Shown piece after piece: positions 27,353-35,622 of a stretch of 64,000 nt of DNA. Positions within the stretch are counted from its first letter, which is position 1. Each line of letters begins with the position of its first letter. The notes under the pieces were generated by a model. The model worked only from the letters and a program-made list of their open reading frames with translations. It was not told the DNA's origin and searched no databases. The position numbers and the translations under genes were made by a program. The stretch is taken from assembly GCF_002278135.3 (NCBI RefSeq), contig NZ_CP029425.2, positions 310,001-374,000 of the forward strand, written 5' to 3'. This DNA is from Bradyrhizobium ottawaense (lineage in GTDB: Bacteria > Pseudomonadota > Alphaproteobacteria > Rhizobiales > Xanthobacteraceae).

Positions 27353-29179
27353 TTACGCCACCGCTTCCTTGGCCTTCTCCGCGCGCTTGCGCTCGTTCGG
27401 GTCGAGATGCTTCTTGCGCAGGCGGATCGACTTCGGGGTGACCTCGACGAGCTCGTCGTCCTCGATATAGGCGAGCGCCTTTTCCAGCGTCATGCGGATC
27501 GGCGGGGTCAGGCGCACGGCTTCGTCCTTCGAGGTCGTGCGGATGTTGGTGAGCTGCTTGCCCTTGAGCACGTTGATCTCGAGATCGTTGTCGCGGGTGT
27601 GCTCTCCGACGATCATGCCCTTGTAGACCTTCCAGCCGGGCTCGATCATCATCGGGCCGCGGTCTTCCAGCTTGAACATGGCGTAGGCCACCGCGTCGCC
27701 CTGGTCGTTTGAGATCAGGACGCCGTTGCGGCGGCCCTGGATCTCGCCCTTGTACGGGGCGTAGCCGTGGAACAGGCGGTTCATGATCGCGGTGCCGCGG
27801 GTGTCGGTGAGCAGCTCGCCCTGGTAGCCGATCAACCCACGGGTCGGCGCGTAGAACACCAGGCGCTGACGATTGCCGCCCGAGGGCTTCATCTCGATCA
27901 GCTCGGACTTGCGCTCGCTCATCTTCTGCACGACGACGCCGGAATGCTCCTCGTCGACGTCGATCACGACTTCCTCGATCGGCTCCAGGGTGGCGCCGGT
28001 GGCTTCGTCCTTCTGGAACACGACGCGCGGGCGCGACACCGAGAGCTCAAAACCCTCGCGGCGCATGGTCTCGATCAGGATCGCGAGCTGCAATTCGCCG
28101 CGGCCCGAGACTTCCATCGCGTCCTTGTCGGAGGCTTCGACGACGCGCAGCGCGACGTTGCCTTCGGCCTCGCGGAGCAGACGGTCGCGGATCATGCGGC
28201 TCGTCACCTTGTCGCCTTCAGTGCCGGCGAGCGGGGAGTTGTTGACGATGAACGACATCGACACGGTCGGCGGATCGATCGGCTGCGCCGGCAGCGGCAC
28301 TTCGACGGTCGGATCGCAGAAGGTGTCGGCGACGGTGCCCTTGGTCAGGCCGGCAATGGCGACGATGTCGCCGGCTTCGGCTTCCTCGAGCGGCGTGCGC
28401 TCGAGACCGCGGAACGCCAGGATCTTGGTGATGCGCCCGGATTCGACCAGCTTGCCCTCGGCGTTGAGCACCTTGACCTGCTGGTTCGGCTTGAGGATGC
28501 CGGACGAGATGCGGCCGGTGATGATGCGGCCGAGATAGGGGTTGGCCTCCAGGATGGTGCCGATCATCCGGAACGGACCTTCCTCGACCTTCGGCGGCGC
28601 GACGTGACGCAGGATCAGGTCGAACAGCGGCTCCATGCCCTTGTCCTTCGGACCCTCCGGGCTGTCAGCCATCCAGCCCTGCTTGGCCGACCCGTAGAGG
28701 ATCGGGAAGTCGAGCTGTTCCTCGCTGGCGTCGAGCGCGGCGAACAGGTCGAACACCTCGTTGATGACTTCGGTCGGGCGCGCGTCGGGGCGGTCGACCT
28801 TGTTGATGACGACGATTGGCTTGAGGCCGACCTTGAGCGCCTTGGAGACCACGAACTTGGTCTGCGGCAGCGGGCCTTCAGCGGCGTCCACCAGAACCAG
28901 GGCGCCGTCCACCATGTTCAGGATGCGCTCGACCTCGCCGCCGAAATCGGCGTGGCCGGGGGTGTCGACGATGTTGATGCGGGTGTCCTTCCACTGCACC
29001 GAGGCCGCCTTGGCCAGGATGGTGATGCCGCGCTCGCGCTCCAGGTCGTTGGAGTCCATGGCGCGATCGGTCACCTTCTGGTTCTCGCGGAACGTGCCGG
29101 ACTGCTGGAGGAGTTTGTCGACCAGGGTCGTCTTGCCGTGGTCGACGTGAGCGATGATGGCGACGTTACGGAGGTTCAT
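27353..29179 (-). CDS. typA: Translational GTPase TypA/BipA
   Basis: A 608-residue ribosome-binding GTPase of the EF-G-like class, active in 50S assembly and stress adaptation. G1 is [11 protein letters not shown]3 is DTPGHADF, G4 is [10 protein letters not shown]; domains II, III, V and the TypA-specific C-terminal domain follow, ending in a basic [19 protein letters not shown] tail. The ATG at 29179 ([13 protein letters not shown]) gives the family length; the longer open frame is unsupported. Confidence 0.98.
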   Translation of the reverse strand: MNLRNVAIIAHVDHGKTTLVDKLLQQSGTFRENQKVTDRAMDSNDLERERGITILAKAASVQWKDTRINIVDTPGHADFGGEVERILNMVDGALVLVDAAEGPLPQTKFVVSKALKVGLKPIVVINKVDRPDARPTEVINEVFDLFAALDASEEQLDFPILYGSAKQGWMADSPEGPKDKGMEPLFDLILRHVAPPKVEEGPFRMIGTILEANPYLGRIITGRISSGILKPNQQVKVLNAEGKLVESGRITKILAFRGLERTPLEEAEAGDIVAIAGLTKGTVADTFCDPTVEVPLPAQPIDPPTVSMSFIVNNSPLAGTEGDKVTSRMIRDRLLREAEGNVALRVVEASDKDAMEVSGRGELQLAILIETMRREGFELSVSRPRVVFQKDEATGATLEPIEEVVIDVDEEHSGVVVQKMSERKSELIEMKPSGGNRQRLVFYAPTRGLIGYQGELLTDTRGTAIMNRLFHGYAPYKGEIQGRRNGVLISNDQGDAVAYAMFKLEDRGPMMIEPGWKVYKGMIVGEHTRDNDLEINVLKGKQLTNIRTTSKDEAVRLTPPIRMTLEKALAYIEDDELVEVTPKSIRLRKKHLDPNERKRAEKAKEAVA

Positions 29180-29416
29180 GAGTGAGCTTCTTTGGTTCGA
29201 ACAATGGGTTAAGCGCGATCTCGCCGGTCGGACCGGGACCTCTTCTCGAAACAACGCTGGAAGACTGGAAACGGGGCGCTTTCCGCCCAAAAAGGAAGCC
29301 CGGCCATATCGACCGGGCAGCCTACGCGTTGCGGCGCAATATATGCAAAAACCGCCAAAAAACAATGCGTTCTTTGGGCCTTGGTTGACTGAATTTTGCC
29401 CGGGAATTCCCGGGGC

Positions 29417-29698
29417 TTAGCTGCCGTTCCGGGCCGGCGGGGCCTTTCGCCCCATGATGGCCGCCCAGATCAAGACGACGCCTCCGATGCCGATGACTAG
29501 TCCCAAAAACACCAGCGACGCGATGTCGGAGGGGATCTGGCCACCCTCGACCACCGACATTCCGCCGAACAAGAGCGCGCAGAGCCCCGGCAGCAGCATG
29601 AAGATGCCGGCGATCGCCATCAGCGCGGTCAGGCAGCCGCTGCGCTGTTGCTGGTTCTGCGGAGGCACTGCCGGTGGGCTGGGGCTGGAATCGCTCAT
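29417..29698 (-). CDS. Small two-helix membrane protein, paralogue 2 of the rSAM cluster
   Basis: 93 residues. A Pro/Gln-rich start (MSDSSPSPPAVPPQNQQQ) is followed by SGCLTALMAIAGIFMLLPGLCALLFG (first helix), a short acidic loop, and a second helix ending MGRKAPPARNGS. The first helix is nearly the same as that of the gene directly upstream (SGCVTALM...LLPGICALIF), so the two are tandem paralogues. Its ATG overlaps the upstream stop (ATGA). Last gene of the putative unit; function unknown. Confidence 0.75.
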   Translation of the reverse strand: MSDSSPSPPAVPPQNQQQRSGCLTALMAIAGIFMLLPGLCALLFGGMSVVEGGQIPSDIASLVFLGLVIGIGGVVLIWAAIMGRKAPPARNGS

Positions 29699-29922
29699 GG
29701 TCTCTTTCTCGCTGCCCTGATCAGCATCACGCCGGCAAATGCCACCAGCAGTGCGAGGGCGAGGATGGGGGTAAAGCGGGTGTCGAAGTGGGACGACTGG
29801 GTCTGGTCGAAGGCAAAGATCAAAGCGCAGATGCCGGGCAGCAGCAGGATAACCCCAAACATCACCATGAGCGCGGTGACGCATCCGCTTCGCGACGGTG
29901 GAAGTGGAGGCGTCTCGCTCAA
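29695..29922 (-). CDS. Small two-helix membrane protein, paralogue 1 of the rSAM cluster
   Basis: 75 residues, starting with TTG at 29922 (LSETPPLPPSRSG) whose first bases overlap the rSAM stop codon as TTGA; a GAGGAG lies about 10 bp before it. SGCVTALMVMFGVILLLPGICALIFAF and LALALLVAFAGVMLIRAA are the two helices. The shared SGC-TALM...LLPG-CAL core is repeated in the next gene. I do not recognise the family. The TTG overlap is unusual but is the only start that keeps the pair's alignment. Confidence 0.65.
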   Translation of the reverse strand: MSETPPLPPSRSGCVTALMVMFGVILLLPGICALIFAFDQTQSSHFDTRFTPILALALLVAFAGVMLIRAARKRP

Positions 29923-31364
29923 CGAGGCATCTCCTCGCGCTGCGTAGCTTCCCGATAAGTGTCGCCGCGCAGCGCCGCGCGAATGCCGTCGATCTTTCCG
30001 TTCCGGTAGAACAGATTGTAGGTGTCGAACGGAATGATCGCGCCTTGCTCTGTCACGAAATGGATGCAGCTTCGCTTGACGTTGCCGACGCAGAAATTGA
30101 AGCGATCGAGAAACTGCACGATGGTGACGCGGAACACGTTCTCGTAAGAGAGCCCTTCCGGCACCTGAAAGCTCGGCAGGCAGCAAAGCAATTCGCAGAC
30201 ACGCTCGCTCGTGTTCTGCGGCCCCGATGACAGTGAGAACAGATCGACGAATTTCTCCCGCAGCACCGGATATTTCTCCGGGCTGATGGTGTTGGGCATC
30301 ACGGCGACAAGCTGCTCCTGCGGAATCAGCGAGGTCAGGGGCAGCACCCTCTCGCCATTGCGCAGGCCATAGCCGATCGAGATGCTTTCGGGATTGCAGG
30401 GCAGCGGGATCATGTCCTTGTCACCGAACACGCCGGTCTCGATCACGCGCTTGCGGATCTCCGACAGCATGATGCGGTCGGTATTTTTGTCGAAATTCTC
30501 GTTGCGGCCGGCGTCCTGCACCGGCTGCAGCGTGACGCCGCGCACGCATGTCCAGGTGAGCGCGTGGCGGACGATGTCGCCGATCTCGGCATCGTTGACG
30601 CCGCGCTTGATGGTCGCGACCAGCGTGGTCGACACGCCGTAGTGCTCGAGATTTTCCAGCGCCTGCTGGCGGATTTTTCGCAAATCCGCGCCGCGCAAGT
30701 CGATCAGCGCGTCGCGCTGCAGCGAATCGAACTGGAGATAGACCTCCAGCCCGCGCCTGTTCTCGGCGAGCCGCGCCACGAAATCCTTTTCGCGGGCGAT
30801 GCGCAGGCCGTTGGTGTTGATCATGACGTGCCGGATCGGGCGGGCGCGCACCGCGTCCAGGATCTCGAAGAAATCAGGATGCAGCGTCGGTTCGCCGCCG
30901 GAGATCTGCACGAGATCGGGCTCGCCCTCGCTTGCGACTAGCGCGTCCAGCATCTTCTCGACTGTCGCGAGCGGGGTGAATTTCGTTCGTGCCGGCGAGG
31001 ATTCCGCAAAGCAGACCGGGCAGGTTAGGTTGCAGTGCTCGGTGATCTCGATCAGCGCCAGGCAGGAATGCTGCTCGTGGTCGGAACAGAGACCGCAATC
31101 ATAGGGACATCCGAATTCGGTGCGCTGCTGGAATTGCAGCGGTCGGTCACCTGGCTTGATGAAATCCTTGCACAGGCGCCAATAGGCGGCATCCGTCGAC
31201 ACCAGCGTCGACTGGACGCCGTGCTCCCTGCAGCGCTTTTCGTACCAGACCTCGTTGTCCAGGATCTGGATCTTGGTCGGCACCAGCTTCAGGCAGGTCT
31301 CGCAAAGAGATTGGGTCTGGCCCCAGAAAATATAGGGACGCGACTTACGCAACGGCGCGTTCAT
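29919..31364 (-). CDS. Radical SAM protein resembling Tes/MJ0619 tetraether-lipid synthases
   Basis: 481 residues. The radical-SAM cluster is C111-x3-C115-x2-C118 (EHCNLTCPVCF) followed by the GGEP motif. Additional clusters: N-terminal C21/C24 and C45, CPYDCGLC (86-93) plus C101, and C-terminal cysteines near 392-400 (CELLCC), in the FNFCVGNVKRSC segment and around 435. The CPYDCGLCSDHEQHSCLAL block and the RSCIHFVTEQGAIIPFDTYN ending are the recognisable features of the Tes/MJ0619 family that joins lipid tails by C-C bonds in archaea. Its ATG overlaps the Lgt-like stop by 20 bp, so they are coupled. Lipid substrate is an inference. Confidence 0.8.
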   Translation of the reverse strand: MNAPLRKSRPYIFWGQTQSLCETCLKLVPTKIQILDNEVWYEKRCREHGVQSTLVSTDAAYWRLCKDFIKPGDRPLQFQQRTEFGCPYDCGLCSDHEQHSCLALIEITEHCNLTCPVCFAESSPARTKFTPLATVEKMLDALVASEGEPDLVQISGGEPTLHPDFFEILDAVRARPIRHVMINTNGLRIAREKDFVARLAENRRGLEVYLQFDSLQRDALIDLRGADLRKIRQQALENLEHYGVSTTLVATIKRGVNDAEIGDIVRHALTWTCVRGVTLQPVQDAGRNENFDKNTDRIMLSEIRKRVIETGVFGDKDMIPLPCNPESISIGYGLRNGERVLPLTSLIPQEQLVAVMPNTISPEKYPVLREKFVDLFSLSSGPQNTSERVCELLCCLPSFQVPEGLSYENVFRVTIVQFLDRFNFCVGNVKRSCIHFVTEQGAIIPFDTYNLFYRNGKIDGIRAALRGDTYREATQREEMPR

Positions 31365-32061
31365 GCATGGGTCTCGCTTTGGGCGCCGTCGCCAGCATGA
31401 CGCCGGCGTAGAGCAAAATGGACAGCGACAGCAGGTGAAACAGGGTGAAGGGGCCGATCAGCGTGCCGTAGGGCTTGAGGAATTCCCACGCGAAGCGTTG
31501 CGCTCCATAATAGGCAAGAACCAGGTAGAAACCATTGGTGATCACAAAGGCGTTCCGGTTCACGACGGCGAGCACATAGAGCAGCGCGAATACGGCCATG
31601 GCCGCGCTCTCATAGAGCTGCACGGGATGGCGCAGCATGCCGTCGCCGAAATCATGGGCCCATGGCAGCGCCGTCGGCGTGCCATAAGTGAAGTCGTCGA
31701 GGCCTGCGAAATAGCAGCCGAGCCGGCCGATCGCGATGCCGAGCGCCAGCGGCAGCGCAAAACGGGCACCGGTCCGCGCGGCGATCCCCGCGGACCATTT
31801 GTAGAGCTCGATCGCCACGATGCCGCCGGCAATCGCGCCCTCCACCGAGCGCGCAATGCCGCTCTCGCCCGACAGCCACAGATTGGCGGAGCCGAACAGG
31901 TAGGCCCCGAGGCCCGCGCCGAACACCAGCGCGGCGATATAGGGCAGCTCAAAGGATTGCGCCGGAAACTGCAGGCGCTGCCGCGACAGCCAGTAGACGG
32001 CCGCCGCCGCCGCCAGCCACGCCAAGACGTCGAAGATGGTGTGTAGGAAAGCCCCGCTCAT
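31345..32061 (-). CDS. Lgt-like integral membrane protein
   Basis: 238 residues with about seven helices. It matches the prolipoprotein diacylglyceryl transferase family at RHPVQLYESA (144-153) and YYGAQRFAWEF (184-194, R189 corresponds to an essential Lgt Arg). The other hallmarks differ: GRLGCYFAG replaces GRxGNFxNGE, and the HGG(L/M) motif with the essential His is absent (SVEGAIAGG). It is therefore probably not the housekeeping Lgt but a phospholipid-handling relative. It is downstream of the Crp-like gene (81 bp) and overlaps the rSAM gene. Confidence 0.8.
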   Translation of the reverse strand: MSGAFLHTIFDVLAWLAAAAAVYWLSRQRLQFPAQSFELPYIAALVFGAGLGAYLFGSANLWLSGESGIARSVEGAIAGGIVAIELYKWSAGIAARTGARFALPLALGIAIGRLGCYFAGLDDFTYGTPTALPWAHDFGDGMLRHPVQLYESAAMAVFALLYVLAVVNRNAFVITNGFYLVLAYYGAQRFAWEFLKPYGTLIGPFTLFHLLSLSILLYAGVMLATAPKARPMHERAVA

Positions 32062-32142
32062 GCGGGGGATATTAGCCCAGGTTCCGGCCGTGCGGGATAG
32101 TGCGCCTGCTCGTTCTCCACGCCGGGGAAGCGAGGCGGATCG

Positions 32143-32907
32143 CTAGCTGGCCTCCCGCTCCTCGGTCGGATAGACGCCGCGCAGCACCTCCTCGAAGTGC
32201 ATTTTCACCGCGTCGTTGCACAGGCAGGCGCGAAGCCTCAGGCCGTCGCGGTTGCGAACCAGGATCGATCCGCGCCTCGTGTCGAGAATCCGTTCCGCCT
32301 TGAACGATTGAAGCACGCGGCTGGCATAGCTGCGACCAACGCCCAACAGCGTCGCAAGCTGTTCGTGGGTCAGCGGCACGCTATCCTCGTCGCCGGTGCG
32401 CTCCATCGCCGCCAAGATCCATTTGGCGGTCCGCTGTTCGATCGAATGGATCGCATTGCAGGCGGTCGACTGGAAGATCTGCGCCAGCATGCAATCGGCG
32501 TAGCGGGCAAAGATGTTGCGCAGCGACGCCGAGCGCAGCTTGGCCGCTTCCAGCTTGGCGACATGAATGCGCGCAAACGGGCCGCCGAATTTCACGCAGA
32601 TCCGGGTATAGGCCGGCAGGAATCCTTCGCTGACGATGCCGCCCACCGCGCCTTCGCGACCGACCAGGATGGTCTCGACGTCTCGGCCATCCTCGTTGGG
32701 CACGAGAAAGGTCGCGAGCGCGGGTCCGCAGGGGAAGTGGACGACCTGGACATCGTCACCGGGGCTGTAGAGCAGCTGGCTGGCGGCGGAGTTTTCGACG
32801 GTCACGTGCGGTGCGAGCAGGGCGTAGTCTGCCTGGTTCAAACGCCGCAACAAATTGTTGGCCGGACGGCTCTCGACCTCGGTCATCTTGCTGATACGCG
32901 CATCCAT
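32143..32907 (-). CDS. Crp/Fnr family transcriptional regulator
   Basis: 254 residues from ATG 32907, which has GGGAG 6 bp upstream; the open frame to 33102 lies inside the promoter. The N-terminal cyclic-nucleotide-like beta-barrel (residues ~45-140) is followed by a winged helix: PLTHEQLATLLGVGRSYASRVLQSFKAERIL is the helix-turn-helix. No FNR-type N-terminal cysteine set. It may regulate the Lgt/rSAM unit immediately downstream and, before the insertion described at 33090, probably shared its divergent promoter with the response regulator. Confidence 0.9.
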   Translation of the reverse strand: MDARISKMTEVESRPANNLLRRLNQADYALLAPHVTVENSAASQLLYSPGDDVQVVHFPCGPALATFLVPNEDGRDVETILVGREGAVGGIVSEGFLPAYTRICVKFGGPFARIHVAKLEAAKLRSASLRNIFARYADCMLAQIFQSTACNAIHSIEQRTAKWILAAMERTGDEDSVPLTHEQLATLLGVGRSYASRVLQSFKAERILDTRRGSILVRNRDGLRLRACLCNDAVKMHFEEVLRGVYPTEEREAS

Positions 32908-33089
32908 CGTGAACTCCCATCCTCCTCCCACCTTAACGAGTTCCGTGCATTCCCTGTGTGCACAAGTGGACAGACTGGAGAACGACAATGTGGTGGGTTT
33001 CGTTCCGGGAACCTCTCCGATGCGCTGTGCGCAGGCATCGTGTCGCGGCAGTCCTGATCCGACCCCCACACACAAGATGCGATCAGGGC

Positions 33090-33112
33090 TCCCTGAACGC
33101 AAAAGATAACTT
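33090..33112 (+). repeat. Left terminal inverted repeat of the recombinase element
   Basis: TCCCTGAACGCAAAAGATAA plus CTT. Its reverse complement is identical to 35295-35317. Confidence 0.9.
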
Positions 33113-33182
33113 CCGCTTTGAACGCGTCATCGTCGGCTGGCGTGATAGAGCCGTTGTTGATTTGAGACGCAAAAGGTAATAC
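33098..33182 (+). promoter_or_regulatory. Two similar sites at the element's left end, possible operators
   Basis: ACGCAAAAGATAACTTCCG (33098) and ACGCAAAAGGTAATACCG (33168) share ACGCAAAAG-TAA and lie 70 bp apart in direct orientation, the second just before the DNA-binding protein's ATG. They could be recombinase binding sites or operators for that protein. Confidence 0.4.
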
Positions 33183-33193
33183 CGTTATGTCAT

Positions 33194-33523
33194 ATGATTC
33201 GATCGACGCAAGCGCAGAAAGCCGAGCGGCTGAGGGCGGCGCGACGCTTGCTCGCGAAGAAAATCGGCATGGCGGAGGCGGCCTTGGTGCTGTCGCGCGA
33301 AAGCGGCTTGTCGCTGCGGCAGGCCTATCGCTATCTCGAAGTGGCCAAAAGCAGGGAGCGGCTCCTTCCCGCGCCGCAGCCATCAGTGACGCTCTCCCTG
33401 AAGATGCCGGCCGATCTTGCCCAAAAACTCCAGACGCATGCGACGGCTTCCAGGCTTTCGGCAAGCGAGGTGATGCGCCGAGCGGTGGCCGCTTATCTCG
33501 CGTCTGTCCGCGAAGATGGCTGA
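33194..33523 (+). CDS. Ribbon-helix-helix / HTH small DNA-binding protein
   Basis: 109 residues. The N-terminal ~50 residues look like a helix-turn-helix (AALVLSRESGLSLRQAYRYLEVAK). The C-terminal half is a ribbon-helix-helix: VTLSLKMPADLAQKLQTHATASRLSASEVMRRAVAAYL, with the beta strand and the SASEVMRRA turn. A likely repressor or accessory factor for the recombinase. Its stop overlaps the start of the next small ORF by 8 bp. Confidence 0.75.
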   Translation: MIRSTQAQKAERLRAARRLLAKKIGMAEAALVLSRESGLSLRQAYRYLEVAKSRERLLPAPQPSVTLSLKMPADLAQKLQTHATASRLSASEVMRRAVAAYLASVREDG

Positions 33524-33815
33524 GCGGCGAAAAAAACGCGACGTTCGACTCGAATTTGCGTTCGATCGCCTCGTCGCCGTCAAACTTGAACAGGTTTACG
33601 AAATTCTCGTTCCAGATCAGGTGCGCTTCGCGCGCGCTGGCGCCGATGTGACGGGAGGCGAAGATGAAGACCGCCGCGATTTACGCCAGAGTGTCGTCGG
33701 ACAAACAGAAGGAGGAGAACACGATCGCCAGTCAGACGAGCGCGCTGATCGCTTTCGCGCGCGAGCAGAACTGCGACGTGCCGGCGGAATGGGTGATCGA
33801 AGACGACGGCTATAG
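33516..33815 (+). CDS. Small ORF overlapping the recombinase start
   Basis: A 99-residue reading frame. Up to 33663 it has coding-like content (AERRKKRDVRLEFAFDRLVAVKLEQVYEILVPDQVRFARAGADV). From 33664 onward it overlaps the recombinase in a different frame and becomes Arg/Asp/Gly-rich, so the true end of the functional part is uncertain. The 8-bp start overlap with the RHH gene suggests coupling. I do not recognise it. Confidence 0.4.
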   Translation: MAERRKKRDVRLEFAFDRLVAVKLEQVYEILVPDQVRFARAGADVTGGEDEDRRDLRQSVVGQTEGGEHDRQSDERADRFRARAELRRAGGMGDRRRRL

Positions 33816-35622
33816 CGGCGCGAGCTTGTTGCGCCCCGGACTTGAACGACTGCGCGACCTCGCCGCAGAAGGGCGGATCCAAGCCGTGCTCGTCTACGCT
33901 CCCGATCGGCTGAGCCGGCGCTATGCGCATCAAATCCTTCTTATCGAAGAGTTCGCGCGCGCCGGCGTCGAAGTCTTGTTCATTCGCTCGAGACGGGCAG
34001 CGACGCCGGAAGACGAGCTGCTGCTGCAGTTTCAGGGCATGATCGCCGAATATGAACGCGCGCAAATCCTGGAACGGTCGCGGCGAGGGAAGCGCCATCG
34101 CGCCCTTCAAGGCCAAGTGAGCGTGCTTTCCGGCGCTCCGTTTGGCTATCGCTACAAGCGCAAGACCGATCACTCTGCCGCCTATTATGAGATCGACGAG
34201 CGACAGGCCGGTATCGTGCGCTGGGTCTACGAGCTTTACACCGCAAAAAGCCACAGCATCGGCGCCATCACGCGCCTGCTCAATGAGCGCCAGATTCCGA
34301 CAGCCAAAGAAACAGGCCGCTGGGAGCGCTCGACGGTCTGGGCGATGCTGCGCAATCCCGCGTATAAAGGAACGGCCTGCTTTGGCAAGACGCGGATCGC
34401 GCCGCGCATGCGTGTGACGCGGCCGTTGCGATTGCGCGGCGGCGTCGCTCCTCGCAATAGCGCAAATCATGAGCTTCCTCGCACAGAGTGGATCGAAATC
34501 CCTGTGCCGACCATCATCAGCGAAGAGACCTTCGCATTGGCGAACGAGCTTTTGGAAGCCAACAAGAAGCATGCCCCGCGACGCACGATCACGCCGAGCG
34601 CCCTGCAAGGATTGTTGAGCTGCGCCAAATGCGGCTATGGGCTCTATCGCACCTCGACCAGGTCGAGCGCTCGAACCATCCATTACTACCGCTGCTTGGG
34701 CTCGGATGGCTGGCGCCGGCTCGGCGGGCCGGTCTGCGACAGTCGCCCGACGCGCCAGGATTTGCTGGACGAGGTGGTATGGAAAGAGATCGCGCGTTTA
34801 CTTGAAGACCGACAGCTCATCGAAGACGAACTTGAGCGCCGGCTCAAGGCGGCGCGCAACTCCGATCCCACACAGCGCCGGGAGGAAACGCTTCGCCGCG
34901 ATCTTGCGCGTTCCCGGAAAAGCATCGAGCGTCTCCTCACGGCCTATCAAGAGAGCCTTCTCTCACTTGAAGAGCTGCGCAGTCGCATGCCCGATTTGCG
35001 TAGCCGCGAACAGGCTTGCTTGTCGGCGCTGCAGGCGATCGAAGACCAATCGCAGGAGCAGGAGGTTTGTCTGCGTCTCGCTGAATCCGTGACTAGCTTC
35101 CTCGAGCGCCTCCGCTCGTCCGTCGGCGCGCTCGATATAATCGAACGCCAACGCGTGCTGCGCCTTCTCGTGAAGGAAGTCCTCGTTGGCGACGACAAGA
35201 TCGTCATCCGCCACTCCATCCCCCTCCCACCCACCCCTCCCGGTGGAAAGGCGCCCGGCGCCGCCAATAGCTCCGTGACCGCTCCCCCACCGCAAAGTTA
35301 TCTTTTGCGTTCAGGGAACCATGACACCCGCACTTTCCAATGGCTCAAGCTGGCCGGCCGATGTTCTGATCGTCGAAGACGACCCGATCATCGCGATCGA
35401 TTTCGAGGACCGTCTGCTCGGGTTTGGGGTGACGGGCGTGCGGACCGTCGGCTCGGTGACGCAGGCGCTCGGCGCCATCGCCAAGCGTGCGCCCGACTTC
35501 GCGCTGCTCGACGTCGAGTTGATCCGCGAGACGAGCTTTGCGGTCGCCGCGCGGCTGGCCGCGCTGAAGATACCGTTCGTCTTCGTCACCGGCTATGGCG
35601 CCGAGGCGCGCATTCCGCCTGA
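33664..35622 (+). CDS. Large serine recombinase
   Basis: The catalytic resolvase domain (~1-145) begins AAIYARVSSDKQ with the nucleophile Ser in RVSS; DGYSGASLLRPGL, YAPDRLSRR and EYERAQILERSRRG are further motifs. A recombinase domain (~165-270), a zinc ribbon (CAKCGY, later YYRC and VCDSRPT) and a coiled coil (~375-475) follow. The element's right inverted repeat encodes SYLLRSG at residues ~545-551, and the frame has no stop inside the element: it runs a further ~100 codons into the host response-regulator gene. The native C terminus is thus lost or supplied by the host. Confidence 0.85.
   Translation: MKTAAIYARVSSDKQKEENTIASQTSALIAFAREQNCDVPAEWVIEDDGYSGASLLRPGLERLRDLAAEGRIQAVLVYAPDRLSRRYAHQILLIEEFARAGVEVLFIRSRRAATPEDELLLQFQGMIAEYERAQILERSRRGKRHRALQGQVSVLSGAPFGYRYKRKTDHSAAYYEIDERQAGIVRWVYELYTAKSHSIGAITRLLNERQIPTAKETGRWERSTVWAMLRNPAYKGTACFGKTRIAPRMRVTRPLRLRGGVAPRNSANHELPRTEWIEIPVPTIISEETFALANELLEANKKHAPRRTITPSALQGLLSCAKCGYGLYRTSTRSSARTIHYYRCLGSDGWRRLGGPVCDSRPTRQDLLDEVVWKEIARLLEDRQLIEDELERRLKAARNSDPTQRREETLRRDLARSRKSIERLLTAYQESLLSLEELRSRMPDLRSREQACLSALQAIEDQSQEQEVCLRLAESVTSFLERLRSSVGALDIIERQRVLRLLVKEVLVGDDKIVIRHSIPLPPTPPGGKAPGAANSSVTAPPPQSYLLRSGNHDTRTFQWLKLAGRCSDRRRRPDHRDRFRGPSARVWGDGRADRRLGDAGARRHRQACARLRAARRRVDPRDELCGRRAAGRAEDTVRLRHRLWRRGAHSA
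35295..35317 (+). repeat. Right terminal inverted repeat of the recombinase element
   Basis: AAGTTATCTTTTGCGTTCAG plus GGA, the exact reverse complement of 33090-33112. The last bases AGGGA lie 4 bp from the response-regulator ATG and may act as its ribosome-binding site. Confidence 0.9.

Larger units (their letters stand above)
33090..35317. mobile_element. 2.2 kb element with a serine recombinase and perfect 23-bp inverted ends
   Basis: The left end 33090-33112 and right end 35295-35317 are exact inverted repeats of 23 bp. Inside are a DNA-binding protein, a small overlapping ORF and a large serine recombinase, all on the plus strand. The DNA is flanked by an imperfect direct repeat (GCGATCAGGG at 33079, GCGTTCAGGG at 35307), a candidate recombination core. 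The element separates the Crp-like gene promoter from the response regulator whose ATG is 4 bp beyond the right end. No DDE transposase is present. Confidence 0.85.

Noticed and set aside
33187..33651. 154-residue frame beginning at 33187
   Set aside because: It overlaps the RHH gene in another frame and is Gly/Arg-rich with no match; the RHH frame is the better coding one.
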